The notes under the pieces are model-generated. The model worked only from the letters and a program-made list of their open reading frames with translations. It was not told the DNA's origin and searched no databases. A program made the position numbers and the translations under genes. From contig NZ_KN708638.1 of NCBI RefSeq assembly GCF_000805335.1, forward strand, positions 7,313,305-7,373,521: a stretch of 60,217 nt of DNA, written 5' to 3'. Origin of the DNA: Streptomyces sp. CT34 (GTDB taxonomy: Bacteria > Actinomycetota > Actinomycetes > Streptomycetales > Streptomycetaceae). Of the stretch, positions 1-8,061 are shown one piece after another (positions within the stretch are counted from its first letter, which is position 1; every line of letters starts with the position of its first letter).

Positions 1-46
1 CGGTCGCGGTGCCGTCGCTGACATGCGTCTTCAGAGCCGGTTCCAT
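1..46 (-). CDS. Probable enoyl-CoA hydratase/isomerase, N-terminal end only
   Basis: Only the first 15 codons are inside the window, reading leftwards from an ATG at 46-44 and starting MEPALKTHVSDGTAT. This resembles the first beta strand of the crotonase fold, where enoyl-CoA hydratases often read like 'PxLxTxVxDGVAT'. It would be divergent from the ABC-F gene at 101, with a 54 bp shared promoter region. No catalytic residue is visible, so the family is inferred from a short N-terminal pattern only. Confidence 0.4.
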   Translation of the reverse strand, partial: MEPALKTHVSDGTAT

Positions 47-100
47 GCCCGGATATTAGAGCGACCGCACACCGCCCGGCCGGATACGATCGGCGGCCTG

Positions 101-1753
101 ATGTCCGCAACACTCGTCGCCAAAGACCTCGCCGCCGGCCACGGCGAGCGCGTGCTGTTCTCCGGTCTCGATCTGGTCGTCGCCCCCGGCGACGTGGTCG
201 GCCTCGTCGGCGCCAACGGCGCGGGCAAGTCCACACTGCTGCGCCTGCTGGCCGGCCTGGCCTCCCCGGAGAACGGCTCACTCGCGCTCGGCCCGCCCAC
301 CGCCACCGTCGGCCACCTCCCTCAGGAGCCCGACCGCCACCCCGGGGAATCGGTACGCGCCTTCCTCGCCCGCCGCACCGGCGTGGCCGAGGCGCAGCGC
401 GCCCTGGACGACGCCACCCGGGCGCTGGTCGACGAACGCCCCGGCGCGGACGACGCCTACGCCACCGCCTTGGAGCGCTGGCTCGCCCTCGGCGCCGCCG
501 ACCTGGACGAACGCGCCGAGGAGACCGCCGCCCAGCTGGGCCTCGCCATCAGCCTCGACCAGCCGATGACGGCCCTGTCCGGCGGCCAGGCCGCCCGCGC
601 CTCGCTCGCCTCGCTGCTGCTCTCCCGCTACGACGTCTTCCTGCTCGACGAGCCCACCAACGACCTCGACCTGGACGGCCTGCAACGGCTGGAGTCCTTC
701 GTCACCGGGCTGCGCGCCGGCACGGTCCTGGTCAGCCACGACCGCGAGTTCCTGACCCGTACGGTCAACCGCGTCGTCGAACTCGACCTCGCCCAGCAGC
801 AGGTCAACACCTACGGGGGCGGCTACGCCTCCTATCTGGAGGAGCGCGCCCGGGCGCGGCGCCGGGCCCGCGAGGAGTACGAGGAGTACGCGGACACCAA
901 GGCCGCCCTGGAGACCCGGGCGCACACCCAGCGCAACTGGATGGAGAAGGGCGTCCGCAACGCCCGCCGCAAGGCGAGCGACAACGACAAGATCGCCCGC
1001 AAGGGCCGGGTGGAGGCGACCGAGAAGCAGGCCGCCAAGGCCAAGCAGACCCAGCGCATGATCGAGCGGTTGGACGTCGTCGAGGAGCCGCGCAAGGAGT
1101 GGGAGCTGCGGATGGAGATCGCCGCCGCGCCCCGGGCCGGCGCCGTGGTGGCCACCCTCCGGAACGCCGAGGTGCGCCGCGGCGACTTCCGCTTCGGTCC
1201 CGTGGACCTCCAGATCGACTGGGCGGACCGGGTCGCCATCACCGGCCCCAACGGCTCGGGCAAGTCCACCCTGCTCGCGGCCCTCCTCGGCCGGCTGCCG
1301 CTGGACTCCGGCCAGGCCACGCTGGGTCCCGGTGTGGTGGTCGGCGAGATCGACCAGGCGCGCGGCCAGCTCTTCGACGGCCACGGCGAAGCGCCGCTGA
1401 TGGACGCCTTCCGGGCCTCCGTACCGGACATGGCGCCCGCCGATGTCCGCACCCTGCTCGCCAAGTTCGGCCTCAAGGCGGCCCATGTGCTGCGCCCGGC
1501 GCACACCCTCTCCCCGGGGGAGCGCACCCGCGCCGCACTGGCCCTCCTCCAGGGCCGCGGGGTCAATCTCCTCGTCCTGGACGAGCCGACCAACCACCTC
1601 GACCTGCCCGCCATCGAGCAGCTGGAGTCCGCGCTCGCCTCGTACCCGGGCACGCTGCTGCTGGTCACCCACGACCGGCGGATGCTGGAGGCGGTGCACA
1701 CCGCGCGCCGCATCGAGGTCGCCGGCGGGCGGATCACCGACCGGGTGGTGTGA
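101..1753 (+). CDS. ABC-F family ATPase (duplicated ATP-binding cassettes, no membrane domain)
   Basis: A 550-residue soluble protein with two ABC ATPase domains. Cassette 1 has Walker A GANGAGKST at about residue 37, signature LSGGQAARAS and Walker B VFLLDEPTND. Cassette 2 has Walker A GPNGSGKST at about residue 382, signature LSPGERTRAA and Walker B LLVLDEPTNH. They are joined by a charged, Arg/Lys/Glu-rich linker of about 80 residues, as expected for the helical interdomain linker that ABC-F proteins push into the ribosomal E site. No transmembrane segments are seen. The ATG at 101 was preferred over the in-frame ATG at 23 because cassette homology begins at once (MSATLVAKDL). The family acts in translation or antibiotic resistance by ribosome protection; which applies here cannot be told. 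It is a single-gene unit ahead of a tRNA. Confidence 0.9.
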   Translation: MSATLVAKDLAAGHGERVLFSGLDLVVAPGDVVGLVGANGAGKSTLLRLLAGLASPENGSLALGPPTATVGHLPQEPDRHPGESVRAFLARRTGVAEAQRALDDATRALVDERPGADDAYATALERWLALGAADLDERAEETAAQLGLAISLDQPMTALSGGQAARASLASLLLSRYDVFLLDEPTNDLDLDGLQRLESFVTGLRAGTVLVSHDREFLTRTVNRVVELDLAQQQVNTYGGGYASYLEERARARRRAREEYEEYADTKAALETRAHTQRNWMEKGVRNARRKASDNDKIARKGRVEATEKQAAKAKQTQRMIERLDVVEEPRKEWELRMEIAAAPRAGAVVATLRNAEVRRGDFRFGPVDLQIDWADRVAITGPNGSGKSTLLAALLGRLPLDSGQATLGPGVVVGEIDQARGQLFDGHGEAPLMDAFRASVPDMAPADVRTLLAKFGLKAAHVLRPAHTLSPGERTRAALALLQGRGVNLLVLDEPTNHLDLPAIEQLESALASYPGTLLLVTHDRRMLEAVHTARRIEVAGGRITDRVV

Positions 1754-1821
1754 GGCGCGGCGTTCGCTCGGACAATCGATTTGGTTCCGGGGCGGGAGAC
1801 CCGTAAGGTGTTCCGAGCCGA

Positions 1822-1895
1822 CGCGGGGTGGAGCAGCTCGGTAGCTCGCTGGGCTCATAACCCAGAGGTCGCAGGTTCAAATCCTGTCCCCGCTA
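1822..1895 (+). tRNA. Initiator tRNA-fMet (anticodon CAT)
   Basis: A 74-nt cloverleaf with acceptor CGCGGGG paired to CCCCGCT, D-arm, anticodon stem CTGGG/CCCAG around a loop containing CAT, and a T-arm with GGTTCAAATCC. Position 1-72 is a C-T mismatch, the hallmark of bacterial initiator tRNAs. The three G-C pairs of an initiator anticodon stem are also present. CCA is not encoded (CTC follows A73). Confidence 0.95.
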
Positions 1896-1905
1896 CTCAG
1901 AAGAA

Positions 1906-1944
1906 CAGCAGGTCCGGTGCACAGGCACCGGACCTGCTGCTTTT
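1906..1944 (+). terminator. Intrinsic terminator after tRNA-fMet
   Basis: A perfect 15-bp stem (1906-1920 with 1925-1939) closes a four-base ACAG loop and is followed directly by TTTT. It starts about 10 nt after the mature tRNA end, so it probably ends the tRNA precursor. Confidence 0.9.
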
Positions 1945-2076
1945 GTGCCGCCACGCCGTCTGCTCCGGTGCCGTCACGCCGTCCGCCGCCGAGCGCCGGG
2001 CCCGGTCCGCCCGTCCTGCCCCACCCTCCGATACGGGGTATACCGGGACGTAAGGCACCGGAGTGAGGAGGCGGCG

Positions 2077-2745
2077 ATGACCCGCAGGTCCACAACCTCT
2101 CGGCGCGACCCGGCGACGGCCCGGCTGGGGCGCGGCTTCGTCGTCCTCGCCGTGCTCGGCGCGGTCCTCGCGCTGGCCGGCATCGTGGGCCTGGTCTACG
2201 TCGGCGTGGCCACCCTCACGACCATGCTGCTCTTCGGCTGGCTGCTGCTGATCGGCGGCGTGGTGGGCCTGCTGCACGCCCTCCAGTCCCGCGGCTCGAA
2301 CTTCTTCTGGCTCGCGGTGATCGTGGCGGCGCTGAACATCGCGGCCGGTGTGGTGGTGATCCGCCGGCCCGATGCCACCGCCGCCGCACTCACCATGTTC
2401 GCCGCCCTGCTGTTCCTGACCGGTGGACTGTTCCGCCTCGTGGGCGCGGTGGTGGTGCGCGGGCCGCAGTTCGGCTGGACGCTGGTGCAGGGCGCCTTCG
2501 GCATCCTGCTGGGCGTGCTGGTGCTCGGCAACTGGCCGCACAGCAGCCTCTACGTCATCGGCTGCTTCTTCTCGCTCGCGCTGCTCTTCGACGGGCTGGG
2601 ACTGATCGCGATGGGCGTCGGCGGTCGCCGGGTCGTCGGTATGGTCGAGGAGAGCAGAGTGGCCGGATCCGGACCCCTCTCCGGCGGCTCCGGCGAGGAT
2701 GCCGTGACGCCCGCCGAGCACCGGCCTCGGAACAAGGAAGAGTAG
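2077..2745 (+). CDS. HdeD-family (DUF308) membrane protein
   Basis: A 222-residue integral membrane protein with about six hydrophobic segments (roughly residues 17-40, 46-66, 76-95, 100-120, 130-150 and 157-178) and a hydrophilic tail. The short hairpin-like TM pairs with small residues and the 'RRPDATAAALT' loop match the HdeD/DUF308 repeat family, known from the E. coli acid-resistance protein HdeD. The ATG at 2077 follows a GAGGAG ribosome site by 6 nt; an in-frame upstream start would run back toward the tRNA terminator. It is monocistronic. Its function in actinomycetes is not established. Confidence 0.8.
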   Translation: MTRRSTTSRRDPATARLGRGFVVLAVLGAVLALAGIVGLVYVGVATLTTMLLFGWLLLIGGVVGLLHALQSRGSNFFWLAVIVAALNIAAGVVVIRRPDATAAALTMFAALLFLTGGLFRLVGAVVVRGPQFGWTLVQGAFGILLGVLVLGNWPHSSLYVIGCFFSLALLFDGLGLIAMGVGGRRVVGMVEESRVAGSGPLSGGSGEDAVTPAEHRPRNKEE

Positions 2746-2862
2746 CGACAGAACGCGTCGCGAGATTGATCAATTCCGGCAGAATCGGCCAAAAGGCGTC
2801 GATAGGCGCTGACTTGTGTTCAGGGGGTCGGTCCGGACCAACACATTCTCAACACTCTTCGT

Positions 2863-3360
2863 GTGAGGATGCCTTCCGGACCCCCAGCAGAACCTCCTGA
2901 GGAGCTGACCTCCTCGCTCGCATACGAAGGTGTCTGGCGGTTCACCGCACCGGCACTGGAGTCCTCGGTGCCCCAGGCGCGCCACGCGGTCCGGGACCTG
3001 CTCGGCGAACAGCAGGTGCCCGTCGCCGAGGCCATCGTGGACGGACTGCTGCTGATCGTCTCCGAACTGGTCACCAACGCCGTCCGGCACGCCGCGCTGC
3101 TCTCCCCCGAGATCGCCGTCCAGCTCACCATCGGCGCGAACTGGCTGCGGGTCGCGGTCGAGGACGACCACCCCTACCGCCCCAAGGCGCTGGAGGCGGA
3201 CGAGGGCGATGTCGGTGGCCGCGGCCTGTGGCTGGTCAAGATGCTCACCGCGGAGGCGGGCGGCAAGTGCGACGTCGAGCACACCGTGAACGGTGGCAAG
3301 GCCATCTGGGCCGAGCTGCCGCTCACCCCGCTCGCTACCAGCCCGCCGACTGCCCGGTGA
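2863..3360 (+). CDS. RsbW-like ATP-binding protein (HATPase_c_2, serine kinase/anti-sigma type)
   Basis: A 165-residue single-domain GHKL protein. The N-box reads ELVTNAVRHA at about residues 68-77, a G1-like EDDHP follows, and a G2-like GGRGLWLVK lies near residue 120. This is the typical size and layout of the many Streptomyces RsbW/anti-sigma-like kinases, which bind ATP and either phosphorylate an STAS antagonist or act alone. No sigma factor or STAS gene is adjacent, so its partner is unknown. The start is GTG at 2863, or ATG two codons later. Its 3' end overlaps the convergent idi gene by 26 bp. Confidence 0.8.
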   Translation: MRMPSGPPAEPPEELTSSLAYEGVWRFTAPALESSVPQARHAVRDLLGEQQVPVAEAIVDGLLLIVSELVTNAVRHAALLSPEIAVQLTIGANWLRVAVEDDHPYRPKALEADEGDVGGRGLWLVKMLTAEAGGKCDVEHTVNGGKAIWAELPLTPLATSPPTAR

Positions 3361-3952
3361 GCTCGCGGACCGCGGGGCGCGCCGCGTCCAGCACGGTCAT
3401 GAACCACGCGGAGAACGGCGCCCGCGCATGCCGCTCGGCCAGTTCCTCCGGCGTGACGAACGCGATCTCGCCGATCTCCTCGGGATCCGGCTCCGGCTGT
3501 GTCCGCACCAGCCCGACGAACAGGTGGTTGAACTCCTGCTCGACGAGCCCGGAGTCCGGGTCCGGGTGGTTGTAGCGCACCGTGCCGGCCTCCGCGAGGA
3601 GCGCGGGCGCCAGCCCCAGCTCCTCCGCGGTCCGCCGGGCCGCCGCCGCGAACGGCGTCTCGCCCGGATACGGGTGGCCGCAGCAGGTGTTGGACCACAC
3701 GCCGGGGGAGTGGTACTTGGACATCGCCCGGCGCTGGAGCAGCAGCCGCCCCTTCTCGTCGAAGAGGAACACCGAGAACGCCCGGTGCAGCTGACCGGGG
3801 GGCTGGTGCGCCGCGAGCTTCTCCGCGGTGCCGATCGTCGTACCGTCCTCGTCGACCAGCTCCAGCATGATCGGCTCGGCGGCGCCGTCCGGCGCGCCCA
3901 CCACCGGGGTCCCGGCGGTCTGTCCGTTGGCAGGTGTGATCGGCATGCCCAT
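3335..3952 (-). CDS. idi: Isopentenyl-diphosphate delta-isomerase, type I
   Basis: A 205-residue Nudix-fold enzyme that interconverts IPP and DMAPP, feeding prenyl chain synthesis. The catalytic cysteine lies in SNTCCGHP (Cys90/91), the Nudix-type helix contains AARRTAEELG, and the acidic metal/base pair appears in LVEQEFNHLF (Glu138, Glu140). Length is normal for type I Idi. The start at 3952 gives MGMPITPANG; an alternative ATG is two codons downstream. It lies at the edge of the hopanoid island but is transcribed away from it, so it is probably separately controlled yet serves the same pathway. Confidence 0.95.
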   Translation of the reverse strand: MGMPITPANGQTAGTPVVGAPDGAAEPIMLELVDEDGTTIGTAEKLAAHQPPGQLHRAFSVFLFDEKGRLLLQRRAMSKYHSPGVWSNTCCGHPYPGETPFAAAARRTAEELGLAPALLAEAGTVRYNHPDPDSGLVEQEFNHLFVGLVRTQPEPDPEEIGEIAFVTPEELAERHARAPFSAWFMTVLDAARPAVRELTGQSAGW

Positions 3953-4445
3953 CCTTGTCGTCGGTCGTCGACGTCAAGTCTGCCCCACCAGGGTCCTGAT
4001 CAGTGGCAGAGCGCTGCCAGGCGTTCCGCGGTGCTGACGCGACCGGGCGGGAAACGGGAGCCGCGGCGGGGCGCCGGACCCGCCCGCCGGCCCGTGAGAA
4101 GGTCCACACCGGCCCGGCCCGACCCCCGCCGCACCGGCCCCGGCACCAACCCGCCCCACCCGTGACCAGCCCACTCATAACCGGCGCCGGCGCGGGCGCC
4201 GGACCGGCGGTCAGTTGTTCATGCGCCGCCCGATCCACCATGATGATCGCGGCAGGCGCAGCCGTCGGTCACCCGATCGAGCGGTGAATGCGTGGTGAAC
4301 GGCCGCATCCCGCGATCCGATAGCCTCTGCCGACGTGCCACCCGGCCCTCCGCGGGCGAGGTGTGCCATGCCCGCCGCCCGGGTAGTTCGTGCCGAATGC
4401 GGACCGACCGGCGCTGCCTGGTCCGCATCCAAGGAGTGAGTTCGT
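3953..4445. other. Intergenic region between idi and the glycan operon
   Basis: This 493-bp stretch between divergent genes has no credible coding sequence; its open frames carry no recognisable protein pattern. A perfect 8-bp GC hairpin lies at 4181-4202 (CCGGCGCC, 6-nt loop, GGCGCCGG) without a T tract. The promoters for idi and for the operon starting at 4446 should both be here; I could not pick convincing -10/-35 elements. Confidence 0.5.
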
Positions 4446-4448
4446 CTG
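4431..4448 (+). promoter_or_regulatory. Ribosome binding site deciding a CTG start
   Basis: AAGGAG at 4431-4436 is followed, after 9 nt, by CTG at 4446. An in-frame TGA at 4437-4439 rules out any start further upstream. The next standard start (GTG at 4590) lacks a comparable ribosome site and would drop 48 residues that look like a folded N-terminus (LSTAILTG...). Confidence 0.6.
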
Positions 4449-6272
4449 TCGACCGCCATCCTCACCGGTCCGCCGGTCGCCGGGTCGCCGCTCGAAGCCG
4501 ACCTGCGCACGCTGGGCTTCGACGTCCGTACGGCCAGTGAACCGGCGGACGTCGCCGGGCTGCTCGCCGACGTCCCCGCGCAGCAGCGGGTGGCCCTCGT
4601 CGACCCCCGCTTCGTCGGCCATCTGCACGCCCTGCGGCTCGCCCTGACCGACCCCCGCTTCCCGGCCGCCGCGGTGCCCGGCGCGCTCACCGCGCAGCCC
4701 GAGGCCCGCCCGGCGCTGGCCCGCGCGGCCGGCCGGATCCCGGTCGGCGCCGGCACCGCCCACCTCACCGACGTCCTCACCGACACCCTCACCGAGGCCC
4801 TGGACCGCGAGGACATCGGACTCCACCGCGTCGAGCTCGGCAGCCTGGTCGCCACCCTCGCGCTGACCCCGGCCCAGCGCGACGAGGCCCGGGAAGCGGT
4901 CGCCGCCGTCGACGACGAGGCGGTCCGGCTGCGCACCGCCGTCAAGTCCCGCGACGGCTTCTTCACGACCTTCTGCATCAGCCCGTACTCCCGCTATCTC
5001 GCCCGCTGGTGCGCCCGCCGCGGTTTGACCCCCAACCAGGTCACCACCGCGTCCCTGCTCACCGCGCTGGCCGCGGCGGGCTGTGCGGCCACCGGCACCC
5101 GCGTCGGCTTCGCCGCGGCCGGGGTGCTGCTGCTCCTCTCCTTCGTCCTGGACTGCACCGACGGGCAGCTCGCCCGCTACTCGCTCCAGTACTCGACGAT
5201 GGGCGCCTGGCTGGACGCCACCTTCGACCGGGCCAAGGAGTACGCGTACTACGCCGGACTCGCCCTGGGCGCCGCCCGCTGCTCCGGCGACGACGTCTGG
5301 GCGCTGGCGCTCGGCGCGATGGTCCTGCAGACCTGCCGGCATGTCGTGGACTTCGCGTTCAACGAGGCGAGTCACGTTGAGGGGGGTGCGAGCGCCAACA
5401 CCAGCCCCACCGCCGCGCTTTCCGACCGGCTCGACAGCGTCGGCTGGACGGTCTGGGTGCGCCGCATGATCGTGCTGCCGATCGGCGAACGCTGGGCCAT
5501 GATCGCCGTTCTGACCGCGCTGACCACCCCGCGCATCGTCTTCCTGGCGCTGCTGATCGGCTGCGCGCTGGCCGCCTGCTACACCACCGCCGGCCGGGTG
5601 CTGCGCTCGCTGACCCGCCGGGCCCGGCGCACCGACCGGGCCGCCCGGGCGCTCGCCGACCTCGCGGACACCGGGCCGCTGGTCGAGCTGATCTCCGGCG
5701 GCGCCCGCGGCCGGGGCCGCACCGGTTCCCTCCTCGCGCCCGTTATGGCGTTTCTCTCGTCCGCGGTGCTGCTGGTCTGGGTGATCTTCCAGAAGAACCC
5801 CGCCTCCTGGCTCACCGTCGGCGTCGCCGTCTGCTCCGCGCTGCTCGCCGGCGCGGCCGTGTCCCGCCCGCTCAAGGGCGCTCTCGACTGGCTCGTACCG
5901 CCCTTCTTCCGGGCCGGCGAATACCTCACGGTGCTCGTGCTGGCCGCCCGGTCGGGCGCCCACGGAGCGCTGCCCGCGGCGTTCGGGCTGATCGCGGCCG
6001 TCGCCTACCATCACTACGACACGGTCTACCGCATCCGCGGTGGCACCGGGGCCCCACCGCGGTGGCTGGTCCGGGCGACCGGGGGGAGTGAAGGACGGAT
6101 CCTCGTGGTCACGGTCCTGGCCGCCCTGCTGCCCGCCACAGGTTTCACAATCGCGCTCACGGCACTCGCTGTGCTCCTGGCGCTGCTGGTGCTCAGCGAG
6201 AGCATCCGCTTCTGGGTGTCTGCTCACTTGGGCGGCGCACCCGCCGTACACGATGAAGGAGAACCCGCATGA
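4446..6272 (+). CDS. CDP-alcohol phosphatidyltransferase with C-terminal DUF5941
   Basis: About 608 residues from an inferred CTG start. Residues 1-170 form a soluble domain (LSTAILTG...) of unknown role. A CDP-alcohol phosphotransferase membrane domain follows, with the complete motif D-x2-D-G-x2-A-R-x8-G-x3-D-x3-D starting at Asp236 (DCTDGQLAR ... GAWLDATFD). After that come several more hydrophobic stretches matching what I recall as DUF5941. The family moves a phospho-alcohol from a CDP-alcohol to an acceptor hydroxyl at the membrane. It heads a tightly packed operon: its stop overlaps the next ATG (ATGA), so it is probably translationally coupled to the cytidylyltransferase that could make its CDP-linked substrate. 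The substrate is unknown. Confidence 0.8.
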   Translation: MSTAILTGPPVAGSPLEADLRTLGFDVRTASEPADVAGLLADVPAQQRVALVDPRFVGHLHALRLALTDPRFPAAAVPGALTAQPEARPALARAAGRIPVGAGTAHLTDVLTDTLTEALDREDIGLHRVELGSLVATLALTPAQRDEAREAVAAVDDEAVRLRTAVKSRDGFFTTFCISPYSRYLARWCARRGLTPNQVTTASLLTALAAAGCAATGTRVGFAAAGVLLLLSFVLDCTDGQLARYSLQYSTMGAWLDATFDRAKEYAYYAGLALGAARCSGDDVWALALGAMVLQTCRHVVDFAFNEASHVEGGASANTSPTAALSDRLDSVGWTVWVRRMIVLPIGERWAMIAVLTALTTPRIVFLALLIGCALAACYTTAGRVLRSLTRRARRTDRAARALADLADTGPLVELISGGARGRGRTGSLLAPVMAFLSSAVLLVWVIFQKNPASWLTVGVAVCSALLAGAAVSRPLKGALDWLVPPFFRAGEYLTVLVLAARSGAHGALPAAFGLIAAVAYHHYDTVYRIRGGTGAPPRWLVRATGGSEGRILVVTVLAALLPATGFTIALTALAVLLALLVLSESIRFWVSAHLGGAPAVHDEGEPA

Positions 6273-7012
6273 TCGGCCTCGTGTTGGCAGCCGGCGCCGG
6301 ACGGCGTCTGCGCCCCTACACCGACACCCTGCCGAAGGCACTGGTGCCGGTCGATGGGGAGAAGACGATCCTGGACCTGACCCTCGGCAACTTCGCCGAG
6401 ATCGGCCTGACCGAGGTCGCGATCGTCGTCGGCTACCGCAAGGAGGCCGTGTACGAGCGCAAGGAGGCCCTGGAGCAGCAGTACGGCCTCAAGCTCACCC
6501 TCATCGACAACGACAAGGCCGAGGAGTGGAACAACGCCTACTCCCTGTGGTGTGCCCGTGACGTGATCGCGGCCCACGACTCGGTGATCCTCGCCAACGG
6601 CGACACCGTGCACCCGGTCTCCGTCGAGCAGACCCTGCTCGCCGCCCGCGGCGACGGCCGGCAGATCGTCCTCGCGCTGGACACCGTCAAGCAGCTCGCC
6701 GACGAGGAGATGAAGGTCGTCGCGGACCCCGCCAAGGGCGTCCGGAAGATCACCAAGCTGATGGACCCGGCCGAGGCCACCGGCGAGTACATCGGCGTCA
6801 CCCTCATCGAGGGCTCGGCCGCCGCCGAGCTGGCCGATGCCCTCAAGACCACCTTCGAGCGGGACCCCGACCTCTACTACGAGGACGGCTACCAGGAGCT
6901 GGTCAACCGCGGCTTCAAGGTGGACGTGGCGCCGATCGGCGCCGTCAGGTGGGTCGAGATCGACAACCACGACGACCTCGCGAAGGGCCGTGACATCGCA
7001 TGCCGGTACTGA
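6269..7012 (+). CDS. Sugar/polyol-phosphate nucleotidyltransferase (LicC/IPCT-like)
   Basis: A 247-residue nucleotidyltransferase fold. The N-terminal signature LAAGAGRRLRPYTDTLPKAL contains the G-x-G-x-R loop and the PK substrate lysine, and ANGDTV supplies the metal-binding Asp near residue 112. The segment EEWNNAYSLWCARD resembles the NNxYSL region of choline-phosphate and inositol-1-phosphate cytidylyltransferases (family knowledge), so CTP is more likely than dTTP. Setting it between two CDP-alcohol transferases and a glycerol-1-phosphate dehydrogenase-like gene suggests it makes a CDP-polyol, perhaps CDP-glycerol (inference). It overlaps its upstream neighbour by 4 nt and its downstream neighbour by 13 nt. 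Confidence 0.8.
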   Translation: MIGLVLAAGAGRRLRPYTDTLPKALVPVDGEKTILDLTLGNFAEIGLTEVAIVVGYRKEAVYERKEALEQQYGLKLTLIDNDKAEEWNNAYSLWCARDVIAAHDSVILANGDTVHPVSVEQTLLAARGDGRQIVLALDTVKQLADEEMKVVADPAKGVRKITKLMDPAEATGEYIGVTLIEGSAAAELADALKTTFERDPDLYYEDGYQELVNRGFKVDVAPIGAVRWVEIDNHDDLAKGRDIACRY

Positions 7013-8061
7013 CCCGCCTCATTCCGTCCCCGGTCGTCGTCGACATCAGCGCCGGCGCCCTGGACGACCTGGCGGGCCTGCTGGCCGATCAGCGCATCTC
7101 CGCGTCTGGCAAGCTCGCCATCGCGATCAGCGGCGGCTCGGGGGCGCGGCTGCGCGAGCGGCTGTCCCCCGCGCTGCCCGGCGCCGAGTGGTACGAGGTC
7201 GGCGGCGGCACCCTGGACGAGGCGATCAAGCTCGCCGACGCCATGAAGAAGGGGCACTACGACGCGGTCGTGGGCCTCGGCGGCGGCAAGATCATCGACT
7301 GTGCCAAGTACGCCGCGGCGCGGATCGGCCTGCCGCTGGTGGCGGTCGCGACGAACCTGTCGCACGACGGCCTCTGCTCCCCGGTCGCCACCCTCGACAA
7401 CGACGCGGGCCGCGGCTCGTACGGCGTGCCGAACCCGATCGCCGTGGTGATCGACCTCGACATCATCCGCGAGGCACCGGTCCGCTTCGTCCGCTCCGGC
7501 ATCGGCGACGCGATCTCCAACATCTCCGCGGTCGCGGACTGGGAGCTCTCGCACCGCGAGACCGGCGAGGCCATCGACGGGCTGGCCGCGGCCATGGCCC
7601 GGCAGGCCGGCGAGGCCGTGCTGCGCCACCCCGGGGGCGTCGGCGACGACAGCTTCCTCCAGGTGCTGGCCGAGGGGCTGGTCCTCACCGGCATCTCGAT
7701 GTCGGTGGCCGGCGACAGCCGTCCGGCCTCCGGCGCCTGCCACGAGATCAACCACGCCTTCGACATCCTCTTCCCCAAGAGGGCGGCGAGCCACGGCGAG
7801 CAGTGCGGCCTCGGTGCCGCGTTCGCCACCCATCTGCGCGGGGACCGGGAAACCTCCGCGCTGATGGTCGAGGTGCTGCAACGGCACGGGCTGCCGGTCA
7901 CCCCGGGCGAAATCGGCTTCACCGACGAGGAGTTCGTCCAGGCCGTCGAGTTCGCCCCGAAGACCCGTCCGGGCCGCTACACGATCCTGGAGCACCTGGA
8001 CCTGTCCACCGACCAGATCAGGGACGCATACGCCGACTATGCCGAAACCATCAGTAGCTGA
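7000..8061 (+). CDS. sn-Glycerol-1-phosphate dehydrogenase-like (AraM/EgsA, iron-alcohol dehydrogenase superfamily)
   Basis: A 353-residue dehydrogenase. The NAD(P)-binding GLGGGKIIDCAKYAA is followed by ATNLSHDGLCSPVA, with a metal-ligand Asp. His ligands lie in ACHEINHAFD and RAASHGEQCGLG. This order (Asp, His, His) and the sequence around it match the AraM/EgsA G1P dehydrogenases, which reduce dihydroxyacetone phosphate to sn-glycerol-1-phosphate, the archaeal-type enantiomer also made by B. subtilis AraM. Related 2-deoxy-scyllo-inosose and dehydroquinate synthases have different surroundings. The start at 7000 overlaps the previous gene by 13 nt, and its end overlaps the next by 23 nt. 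Whether it makes G1P or another reduced polyol phosphate is open. Confidence 0.8.
   Translation: MPVLTRLIPSPVVVDISAGALDDLAGLLADQRISASGKLAIAISGGSGARLRERLSPALPGAEWYEVGGGTLDEAIKLADAMKKGHYDAVVGLGGGKIIDCAKYAAARIGLPLVAVATNLSHDGLCSPVATLDNDAGRGSYGVPNPIAVVIDLDIIREAPVRFVRSGIGDAISNISAVADWELSHRETGEAIDGLAAAMARQAGEAVLRHPGGVGDDSFLQVLAEGLVLTGISMSVAGDSRPASGACHEINHAFDILFPKRAASHGEQCGLGAAFATHLRGDRETSALMVEVLQRHGLPVTPGEIGFTDEEFVQAVEFAPKTRPGRYTILEHLDLSTDQIRDAYADYAETISS

Noticed and set aside
4269..6341. A 690-codon minus-strand frame opposite the first transferase gene
   Set aside because: No recognisable domain and composition typical of antisense frames; the plus-strand transferase has its full catalytic motif.
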